DNA of 64,000 bases from Rhizomucor pusillus (GCA_900175165.2 FWWN02000627.1:315036-379035), one strand, 5' to 3'. Positions 45,744-59,300 are shown, counted from the first letter of the stretch. Numbers and translations are program-made. Notes: a model not told the origin generated them from the sequence alone.

Positions 45744-46901
45744 ATGGCTGCAACGAACGACGCCGCCGATGGCACTCACGCTAGTGCCATGGAACGACTC
45801 AATATGATCAAAGTCTGGTCGCACGTCGCCCAGTTCGCTCTGACACTGCTGACGGTCTGCGTGGTGGCACCCGTCATTGCGATCGAAATAAAATACTATG
45901 CATGTATACATAATCAATTTGAGACAGGACCAGGATGCTGACTCTTCCTTAAAAAAAACAACAGGGCGGTAGCCAGGCATCACCAAACTGGACGTTGGTG
46001 GTTGCAGTGATATCATGGTGGGTGCCAGTGTTACTCACGTACTTTCCGTGGATGTACGAACGCAAGAACAAGTTTCGAAAAATCGGCAAGTTCTGCATGA
46101 AGCCACGCACAAATCTTATCTTCACAGCGTTCAACTCGGTGCTGTGGGCCACGGCGGCTATTGCCATGACAGTGCATGCAAACAACGCGTCCAACTGCAA
46201 CTTGGATTCAGAACTGGAAAAATCCGATGACAGCTACTCAGGTGCCTGGACTCAGCAGGTAAATTGATAGGTATATCATCATGCTTTGATCATCATCACT
46301 TACCTGTTCTATATATAAACAGTGCAACTGTGCCAAGGCCGCCGCAGCGTTTACCTGGATAACATGTGTTGCTTGGCTCATCACGCTCGTCTGCAGCGTC
46401 ATCTTCTTTTGGCATGAAAAGAGTCTCGTCCAGAAGAATTTGAAGGAACATGAAATGAAGAGACAAGAGGCTGCGCAACAGATGGATCCAACCGAAGCAG
46501 AGTATCAGTTTGGTGGTAGCGCGGCCACCGCTGCCGCTGCTGCTGCTGCTGCTGCTGGGGATGAAGAGCAGGCTCAGCCTTTGCATACGAATAGGTCTCC
46601 TTCGCCTCCAATAACGCAAAAAACAGAAATTCCAACTTTTTCGGAAGAAACGATGCCGATGCAGCAAAACACTTACTACCATCATCAGAGTCCAGAAATG
46701 CCATTCCATAATGCTGGTCCCTCCGCGTATATGTCTCCATCTCCAGCACCTCCCATGGAACACCACCACCAGCAGCCATCGTACATCCACGCTGCTGCTA
46801 CTGCAAGTCCTCCTCCGCCTCCTCTCTACCCTCCGCAACAACATCCTGTCTCTGGCCAAACATACTATATGCCGCAGTCTTCCTATTACACTGCACAATA
46901 G
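45744..46901 (+). CDS. four-TM MARVEL-like membrane protein
   Basis: Three exons, 45744-45899, 45965-46258 and 46323-46901, give 342 residues. Four hydrophobic segments are visible: VAQFALTLLTVCVVAPVIAI, then WTLVVAVISWWVPVLLTYFP, then LIFTAFNSVLWATAAIAMTV, then FTWITCVAWLITLVCSVIFF. Short loops and a Cys pair in CNCAK before the fourth helix fit the MARVEL-type four-helix fold of fungal plasma-membrane proteins. The cytosolic C-terminal 160 residues are Ala, Gln, Pro, Tyr and His-rich and probably disordered. The first junction is odd: frame continuity needs the intron to start at 45900 with GC (TAT/GCATGT), while the nearby GTATAC at 45904 breaks the frame. The role may be membrane-domain organisation, by analogy only. 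Confidence 0.78.
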
Positions 46902-47134
46902 CAAAACCTCACGAGCAATCAATCCTGTCTTTCTTCTTGTCATTTAGCAACAGATATTCGTACATAGCCAATTCCCCGCCCCCGCACGCAAGGTTACCTT
47001 ATTCCTTTTTTCTTTCTTGTAGATCATCGTGCCCTCCTTTTCTTTATTTTTCCTTTCCTTCTTCGTCCTTGAAATATATACATACATAGTTGCCACATTG
47101 TTTTCTTCGAGCACCCAATTCGACTTATCCCGTT

Positions 47135-49024
47135 TTATTCCTTCTTGATCCAATTCATTTTGAGCTCTAGACTGACAGGGAGCGCTACGTCGGTGATAGT
47201 AATGTATTCGCCGTCCTCAACAAGTTCTCTCAATGTCTTTGAAAGATTAGGTCGAGTTGCTTCTTGCAGCATCGGAGGTGCTTGCATGTAAAGTGACTTT
47301 GCGGCGGTCCGAAGACTTGGTTTCTTCAATTGACTGTAAAAAAAGAAAACCATTAGACGGGCTGCCAATACATTTCCTGCCGTTAGAGTAACGTACATGT
47401 CCGGTTTCTCCTTTAACCAATCTATCAACTCTTCCAGCGTCATTTCTGGATCCAGTTCTGTTGACAGCGCCATGTTGCCGCAGACTGGGCAATCCGGTTT
47501 CTTTTGATGCTGGAAAGTGTAGGTATAAACGCCATCGTTGCCGGTATACATCATGTAGTTGTCCAAATACGGTGAACCCGTGGCTATTTTGAATGCTTCG
47601 TTGCAGCAGGATGCTGTAAAGGATCAATGTGATAAGTAATACATGATAGATTGCAGTTTATCGGGGAGACTTGCCTGCAATAATTGCATTGGTGGATGCA
47701 ATGGCGGGAATGATGTTTTTTACGACGCCTTGTGTAAGTGAATAGGTGACGCCAGGGATATTGAATTGCTGTGCTCTTTTGAGTGCTGTCTCGTACAGCC
47801 AAGTAATGTGTTCTGGATTATCAGTGTCGTACTTTGCGTCCTCTGGAGGAGGGGAAAAAAGTCGTTGGTACTTTTTCACGATACACGATGCCATCAAACA
47901 ACCACTTACTGCCCATCACTCTGGGCCATTCTAACACAGATGCCCATTCAATGCAATGTTCCGGTAACCGCGGTGTATTTGCAATGGTGCATATAGGGAA
48001 CGTCGTCGGTTTGTTGAACATATCCAAAGAGCATTCGTAACATGAAGTCATTGTTGGCAAGATAACACGAGCCTGGCCCTTGAAGCCTTCGGTGCCACCA
48101 TCGATCAATGGTTTGAAGGTATGCTCCAGATCGTCGTTGTCAACCATGCCCACCAGCTTTGCATTGATCCATCGTCGTGCTTCAATTGAATCCAAACCAC
48201 AGATAACAATCTGGAACTGGCTGTAATATTCATCATCTTTATCCTGGATTTTTCCAAAGAAAGGCACCACATTGACGCCAGGTACTCGTCGCATAACAAA
48301 CTCTGCTGCCACCGTTGCCTTTGGTTTTCCGACATCCTTGGGTCTGCAGCGATCACGGTTTAGGTCTATATACTTTTGGTGCAGATGTAATCGCTTGCCT
48401 GAATAAGAACTGTCGGTTTAGATTGCTGATATCGATAGTGTCCATATCAATGACGTGAATCTGCTTGAAGCCTGTCAATGCCAGGTTTTTGAGAATCTCG
48501 CAGCCGAGTCCTCCTGCACCGATGACAAGGATCTTGCAATTCTCCAGCGCCTCTTTTATCTACACAAAATGGAAGCAGTGTTATCTCTCTCTGTGCGTGT
48601 GTGTGCCTGAGCGTATACGTATGTGTGGCCCACTTTACCGCTGGAGAATCGAGAGCAATCATGACGCCCTGCTCTTCTTCTTCTTCTTCTTCTTCTTGCT
48701 CTTCCTCTCGTGGTTCTTCAGCATCTGTTTTGGTCATTGGACGGTCTACCGCAGAAACGTCGGTGTAATTGCTGCTTTCAATTTCCATCGAGTCTGGTAC
48801 GGTGCACTGGGGCATTTCAGTATCTAAGAGAGAGAACAAGAAACGAAGAAGTATAGAGTCAACACTCAAGTAGAGCAATAAAGAGAGAAATAAACATGGA
48901 AACGAGAGAGTGTCCGTGTTTTTAAACCACCTTGCGCGATTACGTTGTGTATCTTTTTCTGGCGCTTGGAATCTCGATCAAAGGTCCCACTCTCCTCAAG
49001 TTCGCGGTGAGAAGTCAAAGGCAT
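47135..49024 (-). CDS. UBA3: NEDD8-activating enzyme E1 catalytic subunit Uba3
   Basis: Uba3 with its partner Ula1/NAE1 adenylates NEDD8 (Rub1), forms a thioester and passes it to Ubc12 to neddylate cullins. The minus-strand model starts at 49024 ([20 protein letters not shown]) and splices into [18 protein letters not shown]. It includes an acidic run EEEEEEEE near residue 70, then the adenylation domain: [20 protein letters not shown], then the [19 protein letters not shown] block with the ATP-contacting D and R residues. The catalytic Cys lies in [18 protein letters not shown], followed by KAQ-type helices ([14 protein letters not shown], then [16 protein letters not shown]). The CPVCG zinc pair and the C-terminal ubiquitin-fold part ([16 protein letters not shown]) are present. 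The N-terminal extension of roughly 85 residues before the ATP domain is longer than usual, and its first exon is a model from splice sites. The length is about 470 residues. Confidence 0.92.
48668..48712. repeat. CTT/CTC microsatellite coding poly-Glu
   Basis: A run of TTC/CTT triplets on the plus strand is read on the minus strand as GAA/GAG codons, giving the poly-glutamate tract in the N-terminal extension of Uba3. Confidence 0.75.
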
Positions 49025-49471
49025 ATTCACGCAAGAGTCGGGAGAGCAAAGACAGAAAATATGCAGCGTTGGCAGTGAGGGAGAAAAGGGCGCTGCTGCT
49101 GGCAACTTTTTTTTTTTCAATCGGCACTTGCATCCAACTGAAACAATGGTATGTGACAATAAACACCTTCTTCAAGGGGGGATTATCTGTATTGATATGA
49201 AATATATTGCGGGCAGTGGGTACAGCATGGGGGAAGGGAATGCTTAATACCTAGTGCAGAGAAAAAACTATAACTGGGAATTGGAGTAGAGAAAACATAT
49301 ACAAGGATTGGGGCTGTAAAAAAAGTGAGGAATATCCAAATATATAAGTAATGCTATGATTTGTAATGCAACAAAAGAAAAGAAAAAGGAAAGAGAAGGA
49401 ATAGCTGAAAGTTGTAGGAAACGACAAAGCAAAATGCAGGGAAAAAAAGCAAGAGCGAATGCGTGTATACA
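49025..49471. other. intergenic region upstream of UBA3
   Basis: A 447-base gap between two minus-strand genes, holding the UBA3 promoter and leader and the 3' flank of the Nam8-like gene. A-rich purine tracts occur on the plus strand. No gene is seen. Confidence 0.4.
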
Positions 49472-51041
49472 TTACTGAGCGTAAATGTGGTTCAGCGACC
49501 AGGTCGAGGAGGAGGTAGTACTGTTAGTTGCATTGGACGTCGACGTCGAGTGAGAAAGGTCGAGCAACTTTGAGTTGAACGCATCCCAATCGATTGGTCG
49601 TGAGTTTGGAGGAGAGGACGAGAAAGTATCCAAGAAGGACGGTCGTCGCCTTGGAAGAATATCGCTCTGCAGCTGTTGTCCGAATGACTGGAATGGCGTA
49701 TTCACAGTTGACAAATCGGTCGCGGGATCATAGTAGGGCCTGCATGACCTATATAGAATATGAGTCATTCTTCCGTTGTGTCATCGACTGCTACAAATAG
49801 AACAACTTACGCAGACAGCGGCTGGAGGAGTTGATTCTGCTTCGACATAGCAGCCAATGCGGCAGCAGCGTTCGCGGCTGCGGCCGCTGCGGATTTGTCA
49901 TTCTGTGAACGACCCCATGACAATCGAATACGAGAGTTGCCAATAGCGAAACCGTTCATTTGCTGGATAGCGAGTTCGGCTGAGCGTCTCGAAACGAACT
50001 GAACAAAGCCGCAGCCTTTTCCAGGTGGAATCTTTGTGTACAAAATTTCGCCAAATGGTCTAAAATATTCGCGCAGCTCCTGTTCGGTGATCGGCGTGGA
50101 TAAGCCGCCAACGAATACAGTTGTATTATGCGGGTCGTCCTGCTGAAGTGTTGGGGATTTGGTCGTCGGTGAGGTTGCCGGTGCAGGGCGGTGCTTCGGT
50201 GTTGCCAAGCACACACGCATGGGTCGATTTAGCGGTCCAAAGGTTACGCCGTTCATTTCTGCGAGTGCTCGCTGCTGGTCTGCTGGATCGGTGAATCGAA
50301 CAAAACCGTACCCGCGTGATAATCCAGTCTCGGAGTTGGTCATGATTCTGGCGGATTTGCATGAAGGGTACCGACTTGCAAACACCGACTGTCAAGAGGA
50401 GGAAGGAGAAAGGGTCAAAATAGGGAACCGAAACCCGAATATAGAAATTTTAACTTACCAAAAGCATGCTGTCAGTCCAGTCAGGACTGAGGTCACCAAC
50501 AAAGATCGAGTACTCGGGCTGCTTGTCCTCCCTGCAAAGAAGTCGGTCGGTCAGTTTCGGGACACTTCGGCAGCGACTCCGGCACAAGTACCTTCTGTCA
50601 AACAGTCCGCCACCTGAAGCCCAATTGAGCTTGAATCGCTTCTGTTGGTGATTAGGAATCAGCGCACCGTTGTAGGTCTGAAGGGCGAAGGCTGCTTTGG
50701 CAGGGTTTCCGAAGTCGACAAATGCATAATTTACACTAACACTTTGTGTGTCAGAGAATGCCAAGATTAGGTACGATTTATGCCAAGATCTTGGGAGCTG
50801 CGAGTACTTACTCTCGAGATTTGTCACGAATGATCTTGACGAGAACTTTTTCGCCAAGACCGAACCAGATTTGTTGGACGTACTGCTCATCCCAGTGCTT
50901 GTCGAGATCACCCATCCTAGACGGCATAAAAGCATAAGAAAGCCAAGACGAGACTCCGCCTAGTAGGTACAAGACTTACCAAAGGGTTGTCTTTGAAGTG
51001 TCTGGTTGCTGTGCAAATGGCAGTGGAAACTGCCTGTTCAT
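49472..51041 (-). CDS. NAM8: three-RRM RNA-binding protein, Nam8/TIA-1 type
   Basis: The minus-strand model begins at 51041 with MNRQFPLPFAQQPDTSKTTL and splices so that TTLWMGDLDKHWDEQYV is rebuilt as RNP2 of the first RRM, with VNYAFVDF as its RNP1. The second RRM has YSIFVGDLSPDWTDSML (RNP2) and GLSRGYGFVRFTDPADQQRA (RNP1). The third has NTTVFVGGLSTPITEQELRE and GKGCGFVQFVSRRSAELAIQ. An Ala-rich stretch and a Ser/Thr/Asn-rich tail end the protein at about 420 residues. Three RRMs with this spacing and the LWMGDL opening are typical of yeast Nam8, fission yeast Csx1 and animal TIA-1/TRNAU1AP-like proteins. These bind U-rich RNA in 5' splice-site recognition (U1 snRNP) or mRNA stability. Nam8 is the best label, but Csx1-like function is possible. 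Confidence 0.88.
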
Positions 51042-51875
51042 ATTGAACAATGTCATGTGTGTGTGAGAGAAGAAGGAAGAAAAAGTGGAAAGAGATGAAT
51101 TTTCGCAGCAAAATGGAAAGAATCAGAATTTTGAAACACATGCGCTGACCTTACAAATCAAACGTTCAGCCCGCTTTTGAAGGTTCTGACAAAACAATCA
51201 TTGTTTGGTCTGAGATGACCTGAAACCCAAATTGGCTACTTTGCTGCTCCTCCCTTCCGCACTATGCAGCACCCTTTCTGCGCACGGATGCAGCCCTTCT
51301 CCCCTTTTACGGTAAAGAACAGAAATTTGGCGGGATCTCAAGAAATAAAAAGCTTCCAGCATCTTCTCCCATTGTCTCCATCAAACGAGAACCATTACAT
51401 ATGCTTACTATTTAGTTAGCTTGTTTGCTGCGCAATCGTAGAGAATATTTTTTTTCACCACTCCAACAAGATTAACAAACAGCGTGACAATTTGTAATCG
51501 AGTGGCGTGAGACAAACTAATCCGCAGCACTGATGAAAAAGAAGTTTCACTTTCCTAATCCGTTGTTGCTGCTGCTGCTGATAAATGTGCCACTAACATC
51601 ATTTGGCAAATGTTGTCATAATGGACTGACCCATTCATTTGTCTGTTGTCTTTGTCTGCTGCTGTAAATAAAACATCATCTACTCGCTGTAGTGTCATCA
51701 TGCGATCGACTCTGGGTTCATGTGCCACGAGCAGTGCCACATTTTTCAAGCCATACATCCACAGCCAGGTAATTCGAAACGAACGAAATTAAAAAAAGAA
51801 AAGAACGTGTAATAAGTAACAGAGGATAAAATGTGTAAAGTACAAAGGGAAAATAAAAGGGCAATGAACAAGATG
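51042..51875. other. intergenic region
   Basis: An 834-base gap that holds the Nam8-like promoter and the 3' flank of the deacylase gene. A (GCT)n run lies near 51566-51582. No gene is seen; short ORFs have no features. Confidence 0.4.
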
Positions 51876-54800
51876 CTATGAATGCTTTTTGCTACCAAAT
51901 GAATGGATATGTTCCAAAACGTAGCGCACGAGCAACCAGAACCGATGTGACTCGCGGATATGCAGTGTCATGTACCACGCAATTAAATAGTTTGATAAAA
52001 AGTACAGCGAGTGCGTGTACTTTATGCCATACAGGAATGCATACACTACTTGTGCATACATTAGGACGTATGTCGCCACACTCCACAATCTAGAATCATA
52101 ACGTCAGACATATACAATGTGCTGCTAACAAACGTATCACTTACCCTTGTGTTTGAGGTAGCATTTTCCGAGTGCTTGTCAACAACTCGACATACAGCAT
52201 GAACGGTGCAATAGCAAACACATTGTGGTCTGATGAGAAGGGGGCCAGCCAGTGAACCGAGAGATTTCGAATCCATACGACCAGAATTGGCAAATTAAAC
52301 GGTAAGAGAGTAATAAATAAGATTAGTAGAGACTGCAGGTAGTGGTATCGATTCATTCGTTTGCGCTCTTCCGACGGCTACATCACTCCATATCAGCAAT
52401 AACGTAAATCAATGCAACAAACATAAACATACCGCTGCCCATGTCCGCAAAAGCGTACGAATGCAAGTAACAATATGAACAATGAAAGCAACTACAAATA
52501 CAAACTGATACGGTATGCACGTAGCCACCAAAGCAAACAAAATAACCGTCGTAATCGCTTTCCGCTGGAATTTTTGACCTCGGGTTTCGTTGGCTCTGCT
52601 GCCAGATCGCCAGAATGAGCCATCTTTGCCAATGAAAAGCGACACGAATGCTGCACAGATATGGAGCAACAGCTCCGCAAAAACCCACAACAGGCAAACA
52701 GCGCCCGTGCTCATGGCCAAACCAGCAACTGGTAGCCACCAAAAGAACGGGTCAGTGTTGCCTGAAAGGATCTCGTGCCATGCAATCGAGATATCGAAAT
52801 TCAATGCATCTGAAACGGTATGTGTTTTACACTGGTAGATGCTGCACATTGCAACTATCACTGTGACAATCGGTAAAGTTCGTTGCATGCAGTAGCTCAA
52901 TCCTTGACCAAAGTGCGGGAAAATACCTTGAAACGGCTATCAGTACAGCGTTGCAGAAAATAAGAGCATTGCATCATCATACCAGTTTGGTTGTAACATC
53001 GGATTTGTGCAGCGAGCACCAGCATCACGACGATGAAAGCAAACGCGGCAAGCATTATTCCGTTACGGAATCCGAGGCGCCCGGCGCTTCCGTACCAATC
53101 GATGGTCAGACTCAGTTTAACAGGCGCCGCACATGTTGGATCCATCCATAATTGTAACGCCAGTCCTCGGTGATCGCCATTGTTGTCGACGCTAACAGGC
53201 ATAGAAGAGAAAGCTGCTCGACCATGCAAAGATAGGTCCGTTTCTTCATCGTCCCCAGCGATGTTTACGTAAAACTTGGATTCGTACATTGTTGATATCG
53301 ATTGCCGCAAGAACGGTGCAAATATGCTATCACTCGATGGACAGGAAGGTCGAGATACTTTGAGGTGGTATGCTAACATTGGGTTTTCGATGGCTGGAAT
53401 GTGCACAGATGAGAACAGCGATGCATCAATGTCAAGGTGGACACCCTCCAGTGCGATCGTCAACATGCTCTTGTCTACTGTGAGCGAATTTGCACGCATG
53501 TTAAATGGCTCGGCGATCAAGAACCCTTCAGTGCCTCCCTCGTCCATTACAGCAAGCCATTCGTGATCCTTCATCTCGTTAAACTCTACGCTGGCAAACG
53601 TGAATGTTCGTCCGGAGAATGGATGCTCATCTTTTGTTGTCGACGCTGGTATAGTGATAGCAATATCGTTGGCAGACTGGCAAGAAATATACGATGCGTC
53701 CGTTGATTTAGCCGAACGACATAAATACAAACGGAACCTAGACTCGTCCGTGATGGTTTGGTCAGATAAAACAGCGAACGCGTTTGGTCCTCCAAATGTC
53801 GGCAGGAGAGTCAGTGATCCTGTGGATGATGATTCCGTGATTACCAGACGTTCCCCGCGCGCCAAGATTTTGTGATCATGTTGCGGTAAATCAAGATGTA
53901 TGAATTCGCCTATCAAAGTTTTTATAACTTTAGTCCGAGTCTTGGCAACTCCAATTATCGCTGTTACCTAATGCTAGATCAGATCCATCTCCCGCCCTAT
54001 CTTCAAGACCGCTGAGAAACGCCTTTTGCATAACCTGCATACGGTCTTCTAACGGCTTTGTCTGTGATGGGCGACGAGCATCGACGATATTAAGCATGCT
54101 TCTAGCCAGCACACGCATAAGCTGTTTGCATGAAATGATCGACAAGTGATCCGTGCCTGTCCAAACATGCGGAATCGCGGTGGTAAACACCGTGAAACCG
54201 TTCGAAGGCGGTAAAAACGCGCCGACATTCGCTGAATCGGAACAGACGATATTGTCCAGGGTACCACCGGCTATGGATATGAGCATGACATCTTTCAAGC
54301 TATGGGAACGAGTCCAGTCCAAGTCGGCTGCAACGTTGAAACCGTCAACCCAAAATCGATGCATATCATCGTATATCTTTGATATTTTCCAGTCAAACGG
54401 TGCAGGCGGCAGACTATGCGGTGTAGACATGGTGATAATGGTGTTGATGGACCCGGGTTGGTAGTTGCTGAGCATGAACATGGTGCGTGCGACCACGCCA
54501 CCCATGGAATGACCCACGATGATGACAGATGTTGGATCAGGCAGTTTAGCGTTCATTTGAGCATTTGACTTGCGGGATAGAGGATAAAGTTTCAGGATAT
54601 AATCAACCGCATCGTTCAGATACTCGGCTTGCTCTAACAATGACTGTCCATGCAACGCTGAAAACTCTTCGTGAAAGTCCACTGCAAATGCAAATCGGCT
54701 TAGCTCCCGCTAATAAGTCAGATACATATCCCTGCTGCGCACCTGTGAAAAAGTCAAGGTTCCGCATTCCAAGTTCGGCTAGTTCTGGATTTCGAGCATA

Positions 54801-55418
54801 ATGCTGGTAATAGTAATAGGAAGTTTCGGCTGCAACAGATCGAATCTGCTTGTAGCTGCCTGCATGTCCAGGAATAAATAATACTGGTACGCCTGTCGGC
54901 TAGCAAAAAGAAGCATGCAGTTAGCTTACAGCCTGAAAATTTGCACGAGCGCTGAAATTTACCTGATCCGAGACGTCCACATCCTTTTCTCGATACAGGT
55001 ATAGCGCGTACTTGCCAGCAAATCGCGTCATTTCACTATCGAATCCAGTCTGACGAATATAGCTAGGTCGCATGTAGCTTTCTTTACATCCATTAACGTC
55101 TCTTTGATGGTGTATAAACGAATCAAGAATAACAAGCAAGGCAAAAACTGAGAACAAAATTGATGATAGGATGCATAGTCGGCTTTGGCTTGTGAATCTG
55201 TAAGCGGGAGTAAGGGTGGTGGTGGAGGTGCGTGGACTAGACGGCGATGACGGGCTAGAGTGCGTGCGAGAAGGTGGTGGCGACGAAGCAGTAGGTCGTG
55301 CAAGTAATGTCTGGTCGATGTGAAGCTGCGTTACTGGTGGTGGAGCAGACTTTTCTCGATCAGCCATCCTGGACTCGTCGCTGTCAGACGACGAGGACGA
55401 CGAAGACCACGAATGCAT
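51876..55418 (-). CDS. BST1: GPI inositol-deacylase Bst1/PGAP1
   Basis: This ER membrane lipase removes the acyl chain from the inositol of GPI anchors so that GPI proteins can leave the ER. The minus-strand gene starts at 55418 with MHSWSSSSSSSDSDE. A Ser/Pro-rich cytosolic start is followed by one TM helix (LCILSSILFSVFALLVILDS). The lumenal alpha/beta-hydrolase domain has YALYLYREKDVD, the oxyanion-region VLFIPGHAGSYKQIRSVA, the nucleophile serine in VIIVGHSMGGVVARTMF, and a probable catalytic His near VWTGTDHLSI. The C-terminal part (52900-51876) carries several hydrophobic helices, ending LWSVATYVLMYAQVVYAFLY. The length is about 1,000 residues, near yeast Bst1. No disruption is seen. 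It is divergent from the MSH2 gene. Confidence 0.93.
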
Positions 55419-56342
55419 GCTGACTCTATTGTAGCACGCCGACTTGCAAAGCAGCAGAGAGAGAGTGTGTGTTCTTTTGTTTGCGGTTCTCCAGCTGGTT
55501 TTCGTTCGTCTGGCACAAAAACTATGTTGGAGGTTGCAAAATAGTTATGGAACACAAGCCGATTTTGCTTCTCAGAAAGAAAAAAATTGTACGTCTTTGG
55601 GGTTTCCAAAGAAGTCTAAGGATTGAAATTTAGATAACTCGCGCAGATCTTGGCATGGCGTATCGTTCGTTCGTTCGCTTCCCAAATATTACAGTGGTGT
55701 TCCATCCTTGTCGGGTAAATCTCTTCACGGAATTGCGGCTCCTATGCCTGCGGGTGCCGTCGGGCCGTCGGCTAAGTGTTATTTTCCGGGTTAATAGATG
55801 GCGATTGACAGTTCACACTGCTGTCCTATACTTCTGCGTATCTGCCCATTTCAAAATAAAAGCATACAGATCTGCTGCTGTATTTCTCCACTCACAATAT
55901 AGGCGGTTGATCATGCACATTAATGCGTGCATTGTATTGTTTACTGGCCGTCATATACCATCCTACCACAGATGCACCGTAACTGTAGGTTGACACGTGC
56001 AATCCAAGCAAGATGGCAAGGATTTGAGACAACGGTGCAATCAATGATATGATAAAGAGACTATGTTTACGTAAACCTACATACATGTACATGAAAACAT
56101 TTTCAAAGATAAAGGACAGTCCAAGTATACAGCATAAAGGACTATAACGACTTTAAAACGGGCTTTCCTAAATCAAAGATATACGAGCTTCAGCTGCGAT
56201 GGCCTTTGAAAATTTGTCCTTTTGTGGTCTGCTGCATGGGCTGGGATTACAGTGCACTGGAGGTGACACGAAGTCGGCGCGCGCGACACGCTGTCAAAAT
56301 TCTGACCAGCCGGGCGCGATCACCTCCTGCTGCAGTTTCCAC
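55419..56342. promoter_or_regulatory. shared promoter region of BST1 and MSH2
   Basis: The two flanking genes are divergent, so this 924-base gap should contain both promoters. A GC-rich CGCGCGCGACACGC word lies near 56277-56290, close to the MSH2 start. An ORF from 56199 overlaps the first MSH2 exon in the same frame but has no family similarity before 56343. No named site is certain. Confidence 0.45.
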
Positions 56343-59300
56343 ATGAGTTCACCCAAAGAATCTACTCCGGACGTTGGTACGCTAAATTGGAACAGAACAC
56401 TAAAACTACGCCGTCAACTAACTGCTTGCCAAAGACAAGCCTGAGCAACTATCGTTTGTCAAGTTTTACCGATCCTTGGACGAAGTAAGCGAATTTATGC
56501 AGGCATCCTAGTGATCTCGATCCCACCGACATGATATAGGCAGAGCAAGGGACGATCCGTCTCTTCGAACGCGACGCTAATCAGAAACGATACTACACTT
56601 TTCACGGAGACGATGCTACGTATGTGGCGCAGAACGTGTACAAAACTTTGACAGTCCTGAAATACTGGGGAGGCGATGCAACAACCGGCTTACCCACCGT
56701 CAGTCTTTCGAGTGGAGTTGCCGAATCATTCCTTCGAGATGCTCTCTTGACGAAACAATTTCGAATCGAGATATGGACGCCGAAAAAGAACTCGCAGCAA
56801 TGGCAGCTTACTCGAAAAGCATCGCCGGGCAATCTGCAGGATGTGGAAGATCTTCTATTTCTAAACTCCAACATGACAGCTTCGCCTGTAGTTCTCGCTG
56901 TAAGATTGGGAACAAGTGGAGATCATAAAATGGTTGGCGTTTCTTTTGCAGACGCCACCATCAAAGAGCTAGGAGTTTCCGAGTTCATCGATAACGAATT
57001 ATACTCGAACTTTGAGGTCGGTCTTGCTCATCGAATCAACGCTGGATCTCCGTAATGCTTACACCACTCTAGTCGCTCATAATTCAATTGGGAGTCAAAG
57101 AATGTCTCATGCCATCGAACGAAGCTGGAAAAGACTACGATGCTATTAAATTAATGAGTATCCTTGACCGCTGCGGGGTCGTTGTCACCGAGCGTCCGAA
57201 AGGTTTGTACTCAATAAACAACCGAAAGGTCTGCAGTCATGCTAACTCTTCAATAGCTGATTTTAATCCCAAGAATATTGAACAAGATCTCAATCGTTTG
57301 CTGGAAGGTGAAATATCTGTAGCAGCTTTGCGTAAGTACAGATCTGATTTTATTGCTGCAGGGAAGTTGCGCTCACAATTATCACTGTAGCTGCATTCGA
57401 GATGAAAAATGCAATGTCTGCCAGCGCTTGTCTTATCAAATATCTTTCCGTACGTACATTGCACTTATCAGCAGGTTGTCATTGCTGAAAATTGACAACA
57501 TGTGATTAGCTGCTTTCCGATGAAACGAGCTTCAAACAGTACAAGCTGAAACATCACGACCTCTCTCATTACATGCGTTTGGATGCGTCTGCGCTAACAG
57601 CACTCAATCTGATGCCTGGTCCGCAGGATGGCTCACAAAAGACTATGAGCTTATATGGACTTTTAAACAAATGCAAAACTGCGCAAGGAAGTCGGCTATT
57701 GATGCAATGGCTCAAACAGCCTCTGCTAAGTATCGAGGAAATAAGTAGGTGCTTGGATACTATGTATCCAGTATTTCAGCACGTTGACTCTACTTTAAGA
57801 TCGTCGCCAAGATCTCGTAGAAGTGTTTTTCAACGATACAGAACTTCGACAGTCACTGCAAAGCGACCATCTCAAGAGTGTCCCAGATCTGCACAGGCTT
57901 GCAAAGCGTTTTCAAAGAGGCATCGCTACGTTACATGTGAGTAATCTTTGCGATCACTGCTGAGAATTTGACACTCAACTCCAGAGTTTTGCAGGATGTC
58001 GTCCGTATATACCAAGTAGTTATTCGTTTACCGGTTATGTTGATGTTATTAGAGGAAAAGCGACCTGACGAAGAAGAGAGAGCAACGCTTGTAGATGAAA
58101 CATACATATCTCCCATCAAGGTACGTTTGTGTAAGATGAACATTATACGCGCCGATATAAATATAGATGTAGGGTTATCACGAGAAACTTTTGAAGTTGC
58201 AAGAGCTTGTGGAAACAACTATTGATTTGAAGGCTGTGGAAAATCACGAGTTTCTGATCAAACCCGACTTTGATGAGGATCTACAGGGTAAGCAGTGATG
58301 TTACATTATGTTCTACACGTTACTAAGCTGGTGTTAGGTCTGCGACAAAAGATCGACTCGACTAGAGATCTTATGGATCAGGAACATCGAAGGGTAAATT
58401 ATTCTGAAAAGAGACAATGGGGAATCGTTCCTTATCTTTAATTTCTTTCTAGGTCGGCGATAAATTGCGACTAGATATTGAAAAGAAGCTTAAACTTGAG
58501 AAACACAGCGTGTATGGATACTGTTTCCGAGTTGGACGGACAGAAGCCTCGGCTATCCGAAACAAATCCGATTACATCGAATATGCTACGCAGAAAGCAG
58601 GTACCTACTTTACAACGAATCGCATGAAAGAACTCAGTGCAGCCTGGAACGAACTATGCCATAATTATGAACGGCGCCAAAGTGATCTAGTCAAAGAAGT
58701 CATTAACATTGTGGCAACATACTGCCCAGTCCTCGAGTTACTGGGTGGAGTCATCGCACACATGGATGTATTACTAAGGTACGACAGCATCCTTTTCTTT
58801 CTGTCCTTTATGATTGTTGACTATTTCAATGCAGCTTTGCACAGGCATCCATTGAGGCACCAGACCAGTATGTGCGACCCACAATGTATGAATGTGGTAA
58901 GCAGAGACAGCGTGGACAGCCCCGTAAGCGATGACGCTCAAATATTTCCGTAACGGCAGGAAAAGGCAGCGTTATTCTTCGCGATGCTCGTCATCCGTGC
59001 CTAGAAGCACAAGACGATGTCAACTTTATACCCAACGATGTCGAGCTCGAAAAAGGTTACTTACTGCCATATTTTCAAATCTCATGAACAGTCATGTTTA
59101 TCTATATGCTACTCGTAGATCGATCAGAGTTTCAAATCATTACCGGCCCGAACATGGGCGGAAAATCGACGTACATCAGACAGGTAAATGAAAAAGGAGA
59201 AATGTATGAGAATTGACACTTACCACTCTGTGCATAGATTGGCGTTATCGCACTCATGGCGCAAGTCGGATGCTTCGTTCCATGCAGCGAGGCCAGCTTA

